From Croceibacterium soli (GTDB lineage Bacteria; Pseudomonadota; Alphaproteobacteria; Sphingomonadales; Sphingomonadaceae), in assembly GCF_009828065.1 (NCBI RefSeq), contig NZ_WTYK01000004.1, positions 248,001-312,000 of the forward strand: DNA of 64,000 nt, read 5' to 3'. Positions 1 through 7,685 of this stretch are shown piece by piece. Both the position numbers and the translations under genes were made by a program. The notes under the pieces are model-generated. The model worked only from the letters and a program-made list of their open reading frames with translations. It was not told where the DNA came from and did no database searches. Positions within the stretch are counted from its first letter, which is position 1. Each line of letters begins with the position of its first letter.

Positions 1-1503
1 TATGACGAAGACGGCAAGGTCTATGTCGCCGAGACGGAGGAGGAGGCGCAGGCTCTCGCCGGCGACAAGGCGCTCAGCCGCGATCCCGACGTGCTCGACA
101 CGTGGTTTTCCTCGGCGCTGTGGCCTTTCGCCACACTGGGATGGCCGGACACCGCAAATCCTCCCCGGGACGGGGAGGTGGCAGCGCGCAGCGCTGACGC
201 AGGGGGCTCGCAGCCTGGCGAAGCGACAGCGGAGAGCCCCCTCCACCACCCTGCGGGTGGTCCCCCTCCCCGTGCCGGGGAGGATTTGTTGTCGCGCCAC
301 TACCCTAACGACCTGCTCATCTCCGGGTTCGACATCCTGTTCTTCTGGGATGCGCGCATGGCGATGCAGGGAATGCATTTCATGGGCGAGGTGCCGTGGA
401 AGCGGCTCTACCTGCACGGCCTAGTCCGCGCGCCGGACGGGCAGAAGATGTCCAAGTCCAAGGGCAACGTGGTCGATCCGCTGGGGCTGATCGACAAGTA
501 CGGCGCCGACGCGCTGCGCTTCTTCATGGCGGCGATGGAAAGCCAGGGCCGCGACATCAAGATGGATGACCGGCGGGTCGAGGGATACCGCAATTTCGCG
601 ACCAAGCTGTGGAACGCCACGCGGTTCTGCCAGGCGAACGGCATCGGCGCGAGCAACTCGATCAAGGCGCCGCCGGCGCGGCTCGCGGCCAACCAGTGGA
701 TCATCGGCGAAATCGCGCAGACGGTGACGAAGCTCGACGCGGCGATGGCCGACCTGCGCTTCGATGCCGCCGCGAACACGATCTACCACTTCACCTGGGA
801 CCGCTTCTGCGACTGGTACCTGGAACTGATCAAGCCGGTCTTCCAGGGCGATGAGGAATCGCCGGCAGCCGTGGAAACGCGTGCCGTCGCCGGCTGGGCG
901 CTCGACCAGATCCTGGTCATGCTGCACCCGTTCATGCCGTTCATCACCGAAGAGCTGTGGCATGCCCAGGGGGACCGTTCCTACGAGCTGATCCTGGCGA
1001 AGTGGCCGGAGCCGGAAGCGAGCGTGGATGCTGCGGCCACCGACGCCATCGACTGGGTCATCCAACTCACCACCGCTACGCGGGCGGCCCGCAGCGAGCT
1101 CGGCATCTCCCCCGGCGCCAAGCTGGCGGCTTTTTGCCCTGCTCCCTCTCCGCTGGCGCAGCGAGTGGTCGAGCGCAGCGCGGCCGCCATCGAGCGGCTC
1201 GCGCGGCTCACGCCGATTGCGTTCGGCGAAGCACCGGCCGGCGCGGCGATGCAGGTCGCGGCAGGCGGCGACGTGTTCATCGTCCCGCTGGAGGGCGTGA
1301 TCGACACCGAGGCGGAGAAAGCGCGCCTGTCGAAAGCCCGTGATGCCTCGGTCAAGGAGCGCGACAGCCTCGGCAAGCGGCTCGGCAATCCGGCGTTCGT
1401 GGAGAAAGCGAAGCCCGAAGCCATCGAGAAAGCCCGTGCCGACCACGCGCACCATTCGGCGGAAGTCGAGCGGCTGGAAGCCGCGCTGGCGCGGCTGGGG
1501 TGA
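1..1503 (+). CDS. valS: Valine--tRNA ligase, C-terminal part (5' end outside window)
   Basis: Class I aminoacyl-tRNA synthetase that charges tRNA-Val in the cytoplasm. The reading frame is open from the first base and ends with TGA at 1501-1503, so 500 residues are visible. Visible hallmarks are [11 protein letters not shown], the [12 protein letters not shown] segment, the KMSKSKGN loop near 445-470, the anticodon-binding helical domain, and a C-terminal coiled coil rich in Lys/Glu. Between GWPDT and SRHYPNDLL there are 44 extra codons (156-287) that are a dispersed palindromic repeat, not normal ValS sequence; in the family this position is a short loop before the YPxDLL motif. The frame is kept on both sides, so the protein should still be full length. 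No other valS copy is visible in the window, so the gene is probably functional. Identification is secure; the effect of the insert is unknown. Confidence 0.97.
   Translation, partial: YDEDGKVYVAETEEEAQALAGDKALSRDPDVLDTWFSSALWPFATLGWPDTANPPRDGEVAARSADAGGSQPGEATAESPLHHPAGGPPPRAGEDLLSRHYPNDLLISGFDILFFWDARMAMQGMHFMGEVPWKRLYLHGLVRAPDGQKMSKSKGNVVDPLGLIDKYGADALRFFMAAMESQGRDIKMDDRRVEGYRNFATKLWNATRFCQANGIGASNSIKAPPARLAANQWIIGEIAQTVTKLDAAMADLRFDAAANTIYHFTWDRFCDWYLELIKPVFQGDEESPAAVETRAVAGWALDQILVMLHPFMPFITEELWHAQGDRSYELILAKWPEPEASVDAAATDAIDWVIQLTTATRAARSELGISPGAKLAAFCPAPSPLAQRVVERSAAAIERLARLTPIAFGEAPAGAAMQVAAGGDVFIVPLEGVIDTEAEKARLSKARDASVKERDSLGKRLGNPAFVEKAKPEAIEKARADHAHHSAEVERLEAALARLG
156..287. repeat. 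Palindromic repeat element inserted in frame in valS (132 bp)
   Basis: The ends are perfect 12-bp inverted repeats (AAATCCTCCCCG at 156-167 and its complement at 276-287). The right arm has the pattern seen in other copies: CGGGGAGG, then GGGGACC, a small hairpin (ccaccctgcgggtgg), then GGAGGGGGC. The left arm is of the other arm type, with GGTGGC, a small hairpin (agcgcgcagcgct), then GACGCAGGGGG. Length 132 is a multiple of three and no stop codon occurs in the valS frame. Same family as the repeats at 1510-1685, 17061-17517 and 61224-61358. Confidence 0.9.
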
Positions 1504-1509
1504 CGTCTC

Positions 1510-1685
1510 AATCCTCCCCGGCACGGGGAGGGGGACCGCGACGCGAAGCGGCGTGGTGGAGGGGGCCCGCCTCCTGGTGCAGCGCGTGTGGCGAGCCCCC
1601 TCCGTCACCGGGCGGAGCCTGTCCTGAGCGACGCCGCAGGCGGCGTCGAAGGGGCCGGCGCCACCTCCCCCAGAGGGGGAGGATC
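1510..1685. repeat. Palindromic repeat element between valS and queE (176 bp)
   Basis: It starts six bases after the valS stop. The left arm (aatcctccccg, GGGGAGGGGGACCGCGAC, hairpin, GTGGTGGAGGGGG) closely matches the left arm of the DUF559-bearing element at 17061. The right arm is the other type (GGTGGC ... GGTGACGGAGGGGG in the complement) and ends in gggggaggat. The right arm is interrupted at about 1621-1653 by a CCTGAGC...GTCGAAGG hairpin resembling the unrelated CTGAGCTTGTCGAAG repeat family, suggesting nesting. It may also act as a transcription terminator for valS. Confidence 0.8.
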
Positions 1686-1706
1686 TTATCAGGTGGAAGT
1701 GCCGCC

Positions 1707-1873
1707 AAAAGCCCCCTCCTGTTGTCCCTTCGGGACAGCTTCGCTTCCAGAGGAGGGGGTTGGGGGTGGTGAAGGCGCGCGGAAACCTTGCGCCCACCGC
1801 AGCACCACCCCGCTGCGACTAGGCTCGCCTACGGCTCGCCAAGTCTCGCTGCCCCTCCTCTAAAGAGGAGGGG
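1707..1873. repeat. Second palindromic repeat family, copy A (about 167 bp)
   Basis: It begins with aaaagccccctcct and ends with cccctcct...aggagggg. The right half (gcagcaccaccccgctgcg, actaggctcgccta, caagtctcgctgcccctcct) is nearly identical to that of the copy at 57441-57582. The segments ggagggggttgggggtggtg and caccaccccgctgc suggest one long, imperfect stem. The remaining bases 1874-2006 before queE show nothing I can name. Confidence 0.8.
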
Positions 1874-2006
1874 ATCGGGCGCCGAGATAACCGAGCTTGA
1901 TCGAAACAGCTTCCCTACGCGCCCACGGTTTGCCAGTGCCGATCGCCCGTCCCGAGGACTCGCCGCCCATGCCCCTCCTGTCGCTTTCGCCAACAACAGG
2001 CAGCCG

Positions 2007-2741
2007 ATGCCGCTAGTCCTCGCCACCACCACACCCGGCGAACCGGAAATCTTCGCGTCGCTGCAAGGCGAAGGCCCGTCGCAGGGCAAGCCGGTGGCGT
2101 TCGTGCGGCTGTCGCGCTGCAACCTTGCCTGCGTGTGGTGCGACACCGCGTACACCTGGCATTTCGAAGGCGACAACCGGCCCCACCGTTCGGGCGCCAC
2201 TTACGAGCGCAAGGCCAACCAGGTCGTCCTGTCAGACGAGGAAACCGCAGAGCGGATCGCCGCTCTTGATCAGAACCGCCTCGTCGTCACCGGCGGGGAG
2301 CCGCTGCTGCAAGGGGCGGCGCTGGCGAAGATGCTGGCGCTGCTGCCAGGGGTGCGGGTGGAGATCGAAACCAACGGCACCGTCGAGCCGCACCCGGCGC
2401 TCGACCCGCTGGTCGCTCAGTACAACGTCAGCCCCAAGCTTGCCCATTCGGGCAATCCTGCCGATCTCGCGCTGGTGCCGGAGCGGCTTCGGCACTGGGC
2501 GGCGGAGCCGCGGGCGGCGTTCAAGTTCGTGATCGCCGGGCCCGCCGACGTGGAGGAAGTGCTCGCCCTGGCCGAGCGTTTCGCCATTCCGCGGGAGCGG
2601 ATCTGGCTGATGGCCGAAGGCACCGACGTGGCCACCCTGGAGGCACGGGAGGCGTGGCTCGCGCCGCTCTGCGTGGAGCACAAGCTGACCTTGTCCAAGA
2701 GGCTGCACATCCAGCTGTTCGGGGACACGAGGGGCACCTGA
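2007..2741 (+). CDS. queE: 7-carboxy-7-deazaguanine synthase
   Basis: Radical SAM enzyme that converts 6-carboxytetrahydropterin to 7-carboxy-7-deazaguanine in the preQ0/queuosine pathway. The protein (244 aa) begins MPLVLATTTPGEPEIFASLQ, has EGPSQGKPVAFVRLSRCNLACVWC split as the family requires, with the CxxxCxxC cluster in RCNLACVWC, a GGEPLLQ motif and an ETNGT motif. The ATG at 2007 is chosen because the family starts a few residues before the IFxSLQGEG motif; the open frame extends about 70 codons upstream into repeat sequence that has no family similarity. A weak purine stretch (acagg) precedes the start. No other queuosine genes are adjacent. Confidence 0.93.
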   Translation: MPLVLATTTPGEPEIFASLQGEGPSQGKPVAFVRLSRCNLACVWCDTAYTWHFEGDNRPHRSGATYERKANQVVLSDEETAERIAALDQNRLVVTGGEPLLQGAALAKMLALLPGVRVEIETNGTVEPHPALDPLVAQYNVSPKLAHSGNPADLALVPERLRHWAAEPRAAFKFVIAGPADVEEVLALAERFAIPRERIWLMAEGTDVATLEAREAWLAPLCVEHKLTLSKRLHIQLFGDTRGT

Positions 2742-2805
2742 ACAACGAACCGCAGCCCCTCGTTCCCGCTGGACGTTGGCGCTGCGATGCGACATCGGGC
2801 GATTC

Positions 2806-3120
2806 ATGAGAGAATTCTTCGATCCCCTGATCGCCGGTTACGGAAGCGCCAAAGCCTGGCTGGTAAGTTACACGGGCGCCGCCGAGGACTTGCTGCATGT
2901 CCACGCAGGGCTGCTGATCTTCGTGGTTTCCGCGCTGATCCTGAAGAAGAAGATGCGTTCGCCGGGCCCGCTCGCGCTGGTCGCCGCGTTCGCTTTGCTC
3001 AACGAGGTAATCGACCACCTCGCCGGCGGTCAGCGGGACTCGCTGGAGCCCTACGTGGACTTCGCCAACACGATGTTCTGGCCGACGGTGCTGTTCCTGG
3101 TCGCCCGCCGCTGGCGCTAG
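2806..3120 (+). CDS. Small hypothetical membrane protein
   Basis: A 104-residue protein (MREFFDPLIAGYGSAKAWL...) with at least two hydrophobic segments: LLIFVVSALI followed by a KKK stop-transfer signal, PLALVAAFALL, and FWPTVLFLVA near the C terminus. The layout of two or three short helices with an acidic loop containing NEVIDH recalls VanZ-like small membrane proteins, but the similarity is too thin to name it. It follows queE by 64 bases on the same strand and converges with the HerA-like gene. Start ATG 2806 is preferred over upstream in-frame codons because the sequence before it is not hydrophobic or conserved-looking. Function unknown. Confidence 0.65.
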   Translation: MREFFDPLIAGYGSAKAWLVSYTGAAEDLLHVHAGLLIFVVSALILKKKMRSPGPLALVAAFALLNEVIDHLAGGQRDSLEPYVDFANTMFWPTVLFLVARRWR

Positions 3121-3141
3121 CCGCCCCTCTTGCGGGGCCGC

Positions 3142-4827
3142 CTACTTCCCTTGGCTGCGCCAGCGCTGGACTGTGCGAAGGACCGCATCCTCCTCGCCGC
3201 CGGAAGAGCGCCACAGTTCGGTGAAGCTCGGGTCCTCGGACGCCGGACGCCTGGTCTCGTCCAGGGTGTCGAACGAGACGCGGATCGGAATGGCCACGCC
3301 CTCGCCGCAGATGATGCACTCGCGGTTGCGCAGGGCCGGGATGGAATCGAGGAAGCCGCGGGCGCCTTCGGGCATGGCGGCTTTGACGAAGGCCTGGTCA
3401 CGATCGTTGTTCAGCCGCATCGAGATGATCGTGCCGCACTGGGATAGCACGCCTTCGGCAAGATCCGACGGGCGCTGGGTGATCAGGCCCAGGCTGATGC
3501 CGTACTTGCGACCTTCTTTGGCGATCCGGCCGAGTATGCGGCCGACCGAGGAGCCATCGGCGTTCTTCTCGTTGGGCACGTAGCGGTGCGCTTCTTCGCA
3601 CACCAGCAGGATGGGCCGGGTCCGCTCGTCGCGCCCCCAGATGGCGAAGTCGAACACCAGCCGGCTCAGCACCGCCACAACCGTGCTGGTGATGTCCGAC
3701 GGCACCCCGGAAACGTCGATGATCGAGATCGGCTTCCCGGCGCCGGGCATCCGGAAGATCTTCGAGATGAAGTCGGCCATCGTATCGCCGACGAGCATGC
3801 CGGAGAACATGAACTGGTAGCGGGGATCGGTCTTCAGCTCGTCGATCTTGCCCTTGAGGCGCATGAACGGGGCCGAGGATGTCGCCTTGTCGAGCTTGCC
3901 CATCTCGTCGGTGATCAGGCTGGTCAGGTCGGACAGCAGGTAGGGGATCGGCGAATCGACCGTGATCTTGCCGATCTGCTCGGCCAGGCGGTTCTTGCTG
4001 CGCGCCTTGAGCAGGCACTTGGCGAGAATGTCGGAATCCTCCTGCCGGTCGTTGCCGCTTGAGGTGACGAACACCTCGCAGTGCTCCTCGAAGTTCATCA
4101 GCCAGTACGGCATCTGCAGGTTGCCGACGTCGAAGATCATGCCCGTCGTCTTGAAGGCCGCCGAGTACTCGCCGTGCGGGTCGATCATCACGATGTGGCC
4201 CTGTGGCGCGCTGTCGCAGATGCGGTGGAGGATCAGTGCCGCGCTGGTCGACTTGCCGGTGCCGGTCGAGCCGAGCAGCGCGAAGTGCTTGCCGAGCAGC
4301 GCATCGACGTAAAGGCCCGCGCGGATATCGTTGGTCGGATAGACCGTGCCGATCTGAATCGCGCTGCGCCCGTCGGAGGCATAGATCTGCCTGAGGTCGG
4401 CAGTGGTCGCGGGATAGACCATCGCGCCCGGGATCGGATAGCGGGTCACGCCGCGGCGGAAGCTGTGGATGCGCCCGGTCAGCTTCTCCTCGTCGCCCTC
4501 CCCCAGGAAGTCGATGTTCGCGAGGATGCCGCCGCTGCGGCGGTCCTGCTTCTGGTCGCGAACGCTGGCGAGGAGCCAGCCGTCCTCGGTCTTGATCTTC
4601 ACCTGGCTGCCGACCTGGCCGGCGATCGCGATCGAAGGATCGCCGTCGCGCGCGCATTCGGTCAGCCGCTGCAGATCGAGCACCACTTGCGAGCCGGCGC
4701 CGGCGATTTCGAGCACGACGCCGATGGGCTGCACATCGATGGACGAAGCATGCCCGGCAGCCTGGGGCACGACCCTCCCCTCTGCTGGAGAAGTCGTCTC
4801 GAACTCGTGCCTCGGCATCTCAGTCAT
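3142..4827 (-). CDS. HerA/DUF87-type ATP-binding protein
   Basis: FtsK/HerA-superfamily ATPase of 561 residues. There is an N-terminal HAS-barrel-like region (SSIDVQPIGVVLEIAGAGSQV), a Walker A motif GSTGTGKST near residue 195, a Walker B-like HIVMIDPHGEYS, a second acidic motif LLVCEEAHRYVP, and GLITQRPSDL with the arginine region of the HerA C-terminal core. HerA proteins are DNA translocases/helicases; in bacteria DUF87 proteins are widespread and their roles are mostly undefined. No NurA nuclease gene lies next to it, so a HerA-NurA end-resection pair is not supported here. The start is the ATG at 4827 (MTEMPRHEFE); a TTG 36 bases upstream is open but less likely. Confidence 0.85.
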   Translation of the reverse strand: MTEMPRHEFETTSPAEGRVVPQAAGHASSIDVQPIGVVLEIAGAGSQVVLDLQRLTECARDGDPSIAIAGQVGSQVKIKTEDGWLLASVRDQKQDRRSGGILANIDFLGEGDEEKLTGRIHSFRRGVTRYPIPGAMVYPATTADLRQIYASDGRSAIQIGTVYPTNDIRAGLYVDALLGKHFALLGSTGTGKSTSAALILHRICDSAPQGHIVMIDPHGEYSAAFKTTGMIFDVGNLQMPYWLMNFEEHCEVFVTSSGNDRQEDSDILAKCLLKARSKNRLAEQIGKITVDSPIPYLLSDLTSLITDEMGKLDKATSSAPFMRLKGKIDELKTDPRYQFMFSGMLVGDTMADFISKIFRMPGAGKPISIIDVSGVPSDITSTVVAVLSRLVFDFAIWGRDERTRPILLVCEEAHRYVPNEKNADGSSVGRILGRIAKEGRKYGISLGLITQRPSDLAEGVLSQCGTIISMRLNNDRDQAFVKAAMPEGARGFLDSIPALRNRECIICGEGVAIPIRVSFDTLDETRRPASEDPSFTELWRSSGGEEDAVLRTVQRWRSQGK

Positions 4828-4900
4828 CGTCGCGTGTCGCCCTGGAAAATTGACCGGCTGCAACTAACCCGCACGAGGTTAAAATCGCGTCAATTTCCAA

Positions 4901-5656
4901 TCACATGAAGGCGAACAAGCGGCCCGCCATCCAGCCCATCCCGAGCGACAGGGCCACGGCCATGAGACCGTACAGGAACGCGTTCTCGTCGGAGAATTCG
5001 GCCACCAGGCGCTCGAAGCCGACCTTGCGCACTTCAACCTCCGCGCTGGCCGAGGCGATCACCCGGCCGCGGGTGATGGCGAAGGTTTCCGCCGTGTAGC
5101 GGCCGGTCTGGACGTTGGACGGCAAGGCGATGCGCGCCTGGTAGAGAACCTGCTCGCGAATCGTCACCCCGCCCGGGTCCTGCTTGTAAAGCCCCTGGCG
5201 CTCACGCAGCTCGACCAGACCTGCCGTGAAGCGGGCCTGCTCCTCCGGGTCGATCGAGCCGATCGGCGAAAGCTGCAGGAAGTCGAGCCCGAGCTCGTAG
5301 ATCGCCGCGGTGCGCTCGTCGACGATGTCCTCGACCGGGCGCGAGCTGGCCACTGCGAAGTAGGATGGGGCGGAGCGAAACGCGGTGCTTTCCGCGTTGA
5401 CCCAGATGCCGAGGATCTTCTGCTTTTCCCGCAGGCGGATCGGCTGCGTCGGTCCTTTCAGGACCACGACGATGTCGTAATCGCGGCCGGCGCGGCGGCC
5501 GTCGGGTTCCAGGATCGCGCCGAACAGCAGCAGCTCGGTGCCGGTGAAGCCCTGGCGCACCTGAACCTCGTGCTGCGAGACTTCGGGCACGAGGATCGGA
5601 TCGCGCTGCCCGGTGAGCGCCAGGAACGCGAGTAGGGCCAGGGCCGCGCGCTTCAC
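4901..5656 (-). CDS. TIGR02186 family transmembrane protein
   Basis: Predicted envelope protein of 251 residues with an N-terminal signal sequence (KRAALALLAFLALTG), a soluble region with DPILVPEVSQHEVQVRQGFTG split around GTELLLFGA, and a C-terminal membrane anchor (FLYGLMAVALSLGMGWMAG). This family occurs in alphaproteobacteria next to TauE/SafE exporters, as here: its GTG start overlaps the stop of the upstream TauE gene (GTGA). It is therefore almost certainly co-translated with the exporter and probably assists it, but its molecular role is not known. Confidence 0.8.
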   Translation of the reverse strand: MKRAALALLAFLALTGQRDPILVPEVSQHEVQVRQGFTGTELLLFGAILEPDGRRAGRDYDIVVVLKGPTQPIRLREKQKILGIWVNAESTAFRSAPSYFAVASSRPVEDIVDERTAAIYELGLDFLQLSPIGSIDPEEQARFTAGLVELRERQGLYKQDPGGVTIREQVLYQARIALPSNVQTGRYTAETFAITRGRVIASASAEVEVRKVGFERLVAEFSDENAFLYGLMAVALSLGMGWMAGRLFAFM

Positions 5657-6567
5657 AGCGGCACTACGGAATAGATCTCGTCCGGCTGCACGCCGAGGCC
5701 AAAGGCCATGCGCAGCGCCACGGCGAGGACGATCAGCGCAAGCATGAGGCGGAGCAGCTCCGGCTTCACGCTGACCGCGATCTTGGCCCCGAGCTGCGCC
5801 CCCACGACTGAGCCGAGCAGAAGGACGCCCGCGAGCACGATGTCGACCGCCTTTGTCGTCAGCGCGTGCATCATTGTCGCCGCCATGGTGACGAAGAGGA
5901 TGTTGAACAGCGACGTACCGACCACCACGCTGGCGCTCATGCCCAAAATGTAGAGCATCGCGGGCACCAGGATGAACCCGCCGCCGACGCCCATCAGCAT
6001 TGTCAGGATCCCGATCACCACCCCCAGCAGCAGCGGCGCGAGCGGCGAGATGTAGAGGCCGGAGCGATAGAACCGCCAGCGCATCGGCAGGCTGCTGACC
6101 AGCGGGTGGTGGCGCCGCTTGGCCGCCCGCTTCTTGGCCGCGTCCTCCTTGCGCAGTAGCGCCTGCAGGCTTTCCCGCCCCATCAGCGAGCCGACCGTGC
6201 CGAGCAGGGCGACGTAGAGGATCGAGATCACCGTATCGATCTGGCCGAGGGCGGTGAGCAGGTTGAACAAGCCGGCGCCGAGCAGCGCGCCGACGACGCC
6301 GCCAGCCACGAGTACCCCGCCCATCTGGTAATCGACCCCGTTGCGGCGGCTGTGCGCGAAGACGCCGGACACGCTGGCGCCGGTCACCTGCGTCGCGGCC
6401 GAAGCAGCGGCAACCGTGGGCGGGACGCCGTAGAAGATCAGCAGAGGCGTGGTCAGGAACCCTCCGCCGACGCCGAAGATGCCCGAGAGAATCCCGGTGC
6501 CGACACCGAGCAGAACGATTACCAGCCCATTTACCGCAAGGTTCGCGATGGGGAGGTAAACGTCCAT
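5653..6567 (-). CDS. Sulfite exporter TauE/SafE family protein
   Basis: Inner-membrane transporter of 304 residues with about eight hydrophobic segments and the two family repeats, each with a glycine-rich signature: GIFGVGGGFLTTPLL near residue 30 and MLMGVGGGFILVPAM near residue 195. The family exports sulfite, sulfoacetate or related anions; the substrate cannot be told from the sequence. It is the first gene of a two-gene unit with the TIGR02186 protein (4-base overlap). An extra cytoplasmic basic linker (KKRAAKRRHHP) separates the halves. Confidence 0.9.
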   Translation of the reverse strand: MDVYLPIANLAVNGLVIVLLGVGTGILSGIFGVGGGFLTTPLLIFYGVPPTVAAASAATQVTGASVSGVFAHSRRNGVDYQMGGVLVAGGVVGALLGAGLFNLLTALGQIDTVISILYVALLGTVGSLMGRESLQALLRKEDAAKKRAAKRRHHPLVSSLPMRWRFYRSGLYISPLAPLLLGVVIGILTMLMGVGGGFILVPAMLYILGMSASVVVGTSLFNILFVTMAATMMHALTTKAVDIVLAGVLLLGSVVGAQLGAKIAVSVKPELLRLMLALIVLAVALRMAFGLGVQPDEIYSVVPL

Positions 6568-6610
6568 ACCACGGCCTAACGCAAGCCGGCGCGGGAATGA
6601 AGGAGGAGCC

Positions 6611-7684
6611 TTAGAATCCCGCTGAAAATGTCAGGGCCGGGCCGTCACCCGGTTCGGCATCGCCCGCGATGCGGAAGCGATAGTCCAGCGCCAGCCGCGA
6701 ATGGGCTTCGCCGAGCGGGAACGAGACCGTGGCGCTTGGACCCAGGTCGAGGCGCGCGGCCCGCTCCTGCGCACCGCCGGAGACCGCCGCTCCAATCCGC
6801 AGTGCGCGCCCTTCACCGCGGCCGATCACGCGGCGGTCCACGCGCAGCTGGCCATCGGCGAAGGCCGTGGCGAACTTGCCGCCGACGTAGCCCACCTGGG
6901 CGTAGAGTTCCCCGTGGAAGCCGAACGGTAGCCGCGCCGGCGGCAGCTCGGTCACGGCGAAGGCGGCGCCCCGTGTTTCGCGGCCCCCCGGGTGCTCGTA
7001 CACGCGCAGCTCCGCAGCGACGCCAAGCGGCAGGTCCGGCAACGGGCGCACGGCGAGACCAGCGGCCACTTCCCGTTCACGAGGGCCGTCGAGGGCGCGT
7101 GTGGCGCGTACATAGGCGGTCGGGCGGTGGCCGTTCGCTTGCGCAAGACGGTAGCGCAGCACCGCGCCCGTCTGGCTGCGGCCGTATGCAGGTCGGCCGG
7201 CGACCAGCCGTGCGGCGGAATCGTCCCGGAGGAGCAGCCATGCGTCACCGGACCAGCGCGTGTCGGCTGAATCGGTCGCGGGTTCGCGCTCGGCCACCTG
7301 GCTTAGATGGGGTGCGTTCGGCCCGGCGGGAGAGCCTTCCTGCGTGAAGAGGTCTGCGGCGCTTGGCAGGATCGGGGCGACCCTCTCCCGGGGCAGCGCC
7401 ACAGCCGCAGAGGGAGGGACCTGGAGTGGGCTGGACACACTGCCCAAGGCCGGTGGCGCTTCGCTGCGCTGCCATGGCGCTGGGGCGACGGTGCCGGCGT
7501 GGATCCTCGCCGTGCGGCCTGCGCTCGCCAGTCCGGCAGCCCCGCGATCGGCGGGATGCGCCGGTGGCGCACCGCCGAAGGGAGGCTCCCACAGAAGCAC
7601 CCGCAGCACCAGCCACCCGCCTATGACGGTGGAGAACACCAGCAGCGGCTGGCCCTTCGGCCGCTGGAATCGGCGAAACGCCAT
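6611..7684 (-). CDS. Putative outer-membrane beta-barrel partner of the glycosyltransferase
   Basis: A 357-residue protein with a hydrophobic N terminus (LLVFSTVIGGWLVLRVLLW, about residues 13-31), a proline/alanine-rich low-complexity linker to about residue 140, and a C-terminal domain of alternating strands (WSGDAWLLLRDD, YAQVGYVGGKFATAFADGQ, LALDYRFRIAG) that ends in FSAGF, a typical outer-membrane barrel C-terminal phenylalanine. This C-terminal pattern resembles the C-terminal region of NfrA, the export partner of NfrB. It starts one base after the stop of the glycosyltransferase, implying coupled translation. The ATG at 7682-7684 is the only start giving a plausible membrane-targeting N terminus. 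The assignment to NfrA-like function is inference. Confidence 0.6.
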   Translation of the reverse strand: MAFRRFQRPKGQPLLVFSTVIGGWLVLRVLLWEPPFGGAPPAHPADRGAAGLASAGRTARIHAGTVAPAPWQRSEAPPALGSVSSPLQVPPSAAVALPRERVAPILPSAADLFTQEGSPAGPNAPHLSQVAEREPATDSADTRWSGDAWLLLRDDSAARLVAGRPAYGRSQTGAVLRYRLAQANGHRPTAYVRATRALDGPREREVAAGLAVRPLPDLPLGVAAELRVYEHPGGRETRGAAFAVTELPPARLPFGFHGELYAQVGYVGGKFATAFADGQLRVDRRVIGRGEGRALRIGAAVSGGAQERAARLDLGPSATVSFPLGEAHSRLALDYRFRIAGDAEPGDGPALTFSAGF

Positions 7685-7685
7685 C

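Noticed and set aside
1874-2006. A riboswitch (preQ1-like) upstream of queE
   Set aside because: No conserved short hairpin with A-rich tail is seen; the region is next to repeats and otherwise featureless.
3142-4827. HerA-like ATPase as part of an anti-phage defence system
   Set aside because: No partner nuclease, Sir2 or DUF4297 gene is adjacent; neighbours are housekeeping genes.
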